Source: Circinella minor (lineage: Eukaryota > Mucoromycota > Mucoromycetes > Mucorales > Lichtheimiaceae). From it: a DNA stretch of 49,315 nucleotides. Positions 47,188-49,315 of the stretch are shown one piece after another. The stretch is taken from contig JAEPRB010000276.1 of assembly GCA_016758965.1 (NCBI GenBank), forward strand, positions 1-49,315, in the 5' to 3' direction. The notes under the pieces are model-generated. The model was given only the letters and a program-made list of their open reading frames with translations. It made no database searches and was not told where the DNA came from. A program made the position numbers and the translations under genes. Positions within the stretch are counted from its first letter, which is position 1. The number at the start of each line of letters is the position of its first letter.

Positions 47188-47552
47188 ATCAATTGGTCAC
47201 CTTACCGAAAAAATTGGTCACCTTTCTGAGAAACAATTGGTCGCTTTTCCGAAAACCAATTGGTCACTTTTTTGAACTCCAATTGGTCACCCCACTCTTT
47301 CTTGATTTTTCATTTCAGCATTTCATTTTCATTTCAGCATTTCACTTTTCATTTCAGCATTTCACTTTTCATTTCAGCGTTTCACTTGGCTTTTTCTTCA
47401 TTTCAGCGTTTCACTTGGCTTTTTTTTTTTCATTTCAGCATTTCACTTGGAAAAAAATCATGATTGTTATTTCTCGCGAGGAAGCAGTATGTTTGTTTTA
47501 TGCTGTGCCATACAATGAAGAGAATGTTAGAAAATATACCAAGATCATCGAT
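47188..47552 (+). repeat. Left inverted arm of the 47-49 kb element
   Basis: Five AATTGGTCRC units at about 23-bp spacing, then an expanded array of a CATTTCAGCATTTCACTT-like unit (about six copies, 47311-47445) that occurs only once in the right arm, then the mirrored gene-start sequence (ATGATTGTTATTTCTCGCGA onward). On the plus strand this arm repeats the first codons of the internal gene. Confidence 0.85.
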
Positions 47553-48952
47553 GAGCGATGAAACAAGTTTTCTCTGCCATCGAATCTAAATAAACTTCTT
47601 TTTTCAACAATTTCGTCTTCGGATTCTAATATATGTACTTGGTTGTCATGTGCAATAGTTTCTATGATTATCTTTTTTAAACTTGGGTATATTTACTGAA
47701 GCCAAAGTTAGTTATTTGTTTTACTCAGAAAATAATGTGACACTTTATACGAAAGAAATAATTCCAGATCTTTTATATTGGTAGTTAAACCTGCAGAATC
47801 AATAACTACTAAGCATGCTTTTTCTATTTTTGCTAAATCCTTTAGTAGATCTACAATCAAAAAGTTGGTATAAAATGCAAAATTGTATTACATAATACTT
47901 TATATAAGATATTGGATACCTTGGGCGTCACCAGCCACACCTGACAACTCATCTAGTATTTTGTTCTTCTTTAAGTCTCTTTTACTTATCGGAGTCTTTG
48001 AATTGCAGCTGACTGTAACATAAACACTTTCTGCTAGTGATCTCTCCTTTAATCCGACTATCATCGACTGAAGTGATGCAACTACATTAGTATTACCCTC
48101 CTTCGTTCTTGATTTTCGACAATAGCCTAATATATTATATCCGTCTTGTTTGAGGTCAGTTATATACTCTTTATATCTTTCAGGTAGTGTAGCGATATAT
48201 TCCGATAATGCATCTACGATGTGATAATTATTAATACTGTAATAATGATAATAATAAACACGTTACTTACCTTTAAAGTGGTCTTTTAATACATATATGC
48301 CTCTTAATGATAATCTTGTCTCTAGCTCTTCATGTTTTCTCTTAACCCCCGCATCCAAATACTTCAATTTTTGTGAGGTGCACCATACTCTGAATTTGCT
48401 AAAAGGTTCGTCTTGAAAAGCTAAACTGTAGTTCTGTATCTCTGACATGATATCATACATTGACAAATATCTTAATTCATATGATATTGATTTGGGGTCT
48501 ATTGGTAGATACGCAGTATCTAAGAACTATTTTAGCTGCTGTTTGGACTCTATAAAAAGGATAAGCTTAGTCATTGAAGGCAAAAAAAAAAATACTTCTG
48601 AATAAGTACCAAGCATTATTTTATTATTCGTATTGACAACATCATGTGTTTCTTTATCCTCGTCTTCATTTATTTCTTTATTTTGTTCTTCGGTTACTTC
48701 TTTATTTTGTTCTTTATTTTTTTTTTCATTTTCTTCTTTATCTTCTTCATTTACTTCTTTATTTGCCTCTAGATTAATTTCAATCGTCCCTTTTGACGTA
48801 TACAAGTTGATGTCGAACCAATTCGCGTAAATAACTCTTCACAAAAGTTTTGGTTTCTTAGGGTTTCTTGTAAAGCATATTTCTACATCTTCTAAATTGT
48901 CGATGATCTTTGGTATATTTTCTAATATTCTCTTCATTGTATGGCACAGCAT
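47498..48952 (-). pseudogene. Y-x-R-K-S family protein, best-preserved copy (one in-frame TGA)
   Basis: Five exons, 48610-48952, 48271-48519, 47920-48213, 47725-47850 and 47498-47661, sum to 1176 nt (391 codons plus stop), and all four introns are phase 1. The only lesion I see is TGA at 48839-48841 (codon 38), in a CGA-like position before RVIYANWFDINLYTSKG. Then come a Glu/Lys/Asn-rich linker, LRYLSMYDIMSEIQNYS, and in exon 3 YIATLPERYKEYITDLKQ followed by GYNILGYCRKSRTKEG, LQSMIVGLKERSL, VYVTVSCNS, ISKRDLKKNKILDEL and the GDAQ boundary. Exon 4 has LVVIDSAGLTTNIKDLELFL. The Y-x-R-K-S motif, RD..LK...L.EL...GD and later VVID..GL resemble the order of serine-recombinase catalytic domains; this is a hypothesis. 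The last codons are antisense to the left terminal arm. The family recurs twice more in the window. Confidence 0.7.
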
Positions 48953-49189
48953 AAAACAAACATACTGCTTCCTCGCGAGAAATAACAATCATGATTTTTT
49001 TCCAAGTGAAATGCTGAAATGAAAAATCAGAAAGAGTGGGGTGACCAATTGGAGTTCAAAAAAGTGACCAATTGGTTTTCGGAAAAGCGACCAATTGTTT
49101 CTCAGAAAAGTGACCAATTGACATTCAGATAAGTGACCAATTGTTTCTCAGAAAGGTGACCAATTTTTTCGGTAAGGTGACCAATTGAT
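48895..49189 (-). repeat. Right inverted arm of the 47-49 kb element
   Basis: Seven GTGACCAATT units (inverse of the left arm's) in 49041-49188, preceded by a single GTGAAATGCTGAAATGAAAA unit and the gene-start sequence with the CTTCCTCGCGAGAAATAACA stretch (48970-48989) that is mirrored at the left. The gene's promoter must lie within this arm. Confidence 0.85.
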
Positions 49190-49315
49190 CTTTAAATGTA
49201 ATATAATAGCAAAATCCAATGGACAAAAAATGTTGGTTATTCATGCGTATGGTCATGGAGGTATGGTATATAGATAAAGAAGAAATAATTTGTCTTTTCT
49301 AAAAAAAAAAAAAAA
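49190..49315. other. Right flank of the terminal element
   Basis: About 125 bp of AT-rich flank ending in a poly-A run at the edge of the window. Nothing recognised. Confidence 0.6.

Larger units (their letters stand above)
47188..49189. mobile_element. 2.0-kb element with AATTGGTCAC tandem-repeat inverted ends
   Basis: Left and right ends are inverted copies. The first bases of each, read inward, are ATCAATTGGTCACCTTACCG. Each arm is an array of about 23-bp units with the core AATTGGTCAC, five on the left (47191-47290) and seven on the right (49041-49188). The arms continue inward with matching unique sequence through the gene start (48895-49020, mirrored at 47450-47552). The interior holds one five-exon gene on the minus strand. 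No convincing target-site duplication was seen at the edges. The plan suggests a DNA transposon; the class is not assigned. Confidence 0.8.

Noticed and set aside
47191..47290. Regularly spaced repeats resembling a CRISPR array
   Set aside because: Units are ~23 bp head-to-tail without unique spacers of constant length, and the array is mirrored at the other end of the element. It is a terminal repeat array in a eukaryotic genome.
1..49315. tRNA, rRNA or snRNA genes
   Set aside because: No stretch with tRNA A-box/B-box spacing (GGTTCGAATCC-type T loop) or rRNA-like conserved sequence was found by eye; a tRNAscan or Rfam search would be decisive.

Overview
The window looks like nuclear DNA of an early-diverging filamentous fungus, most probably Mucoromycota (Mucorales-like). 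It is AT-rich with many long A/T homopolymers. Genes carry numerous short introns (GTAWGT-type donors, YAG acceptors), several exons are under 50 bp, and the products are fungal (Nha1/Sod2 antiporter, Num1/Mcp5-type PH protein, COQ6, Rab11, Pol kappa with UBZ). No bacterial operons, rRNA, tRNA or CRISPR arrays were seen.

Housekeeping layout: a mitochondrial-type PPR protein (221-2695, +) converges on a nine-exon Na+/H+ antiporter (2994-5228, -). A WW-domain/RG-rich protein follows (5972-7250, -). After a transposon-rich block come a seven-TM membrane protein (23249-24542, -), a two-exon gluconokinase (26268-26984, -), and a thirteen-exon DNA polymerase kappa (30187-33151, -) divergent from seven-exon COQ6 (33440-35854, +). 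Then follow a seven-exon Rab11/Ypt3 GTPase (36891-38151, +) and a coiled-coil/PH-domain cortical-anchor-like protein (43118-45564, +). I rebuilt the exon chains by hand; every multi-exon model closes in frame at each splice junction.

The 8.9-22.1 kb block and the right end are accessory. They contain (i) a dead PIF/Harbinger element with transposase and convergent Myb/NAM-like second ORF, plus a fragment of another copy; (ii) two diverged inverted copies (about 12.1-14.1 kb and 16.6-18.3 kb) of a multi-exon gene of unknown function whose core looks like a PD-(D/E)XK nuclease fold, one copy carrying a ~200-bp internal micro-inversion; (iii) a pogo-type MITE and a solo MITE end; (iv) three copies of a gene family with a Y-x-R-K-S motif, a conserved GD-x-Q exon boundary and an 'AGLTT' block. 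The best-preserved copy (47498-48952, -) sits inside a 2.0-kb element whose inverted ends are arrays of a ~23-bp unit. A second, decayed copy (20.2-21.5 kb) sits between inverted ends built from a completely different repeat.

The most interesting candidate for an undescribed system is (iv): a fungal mobile element family with tandem-repeat inverted termini and a spliced protein reminiscent of serine recombinases. The family and its exon structure are read directly from the sequence. The recombinase assignment is inference and needs a structure or profile search.
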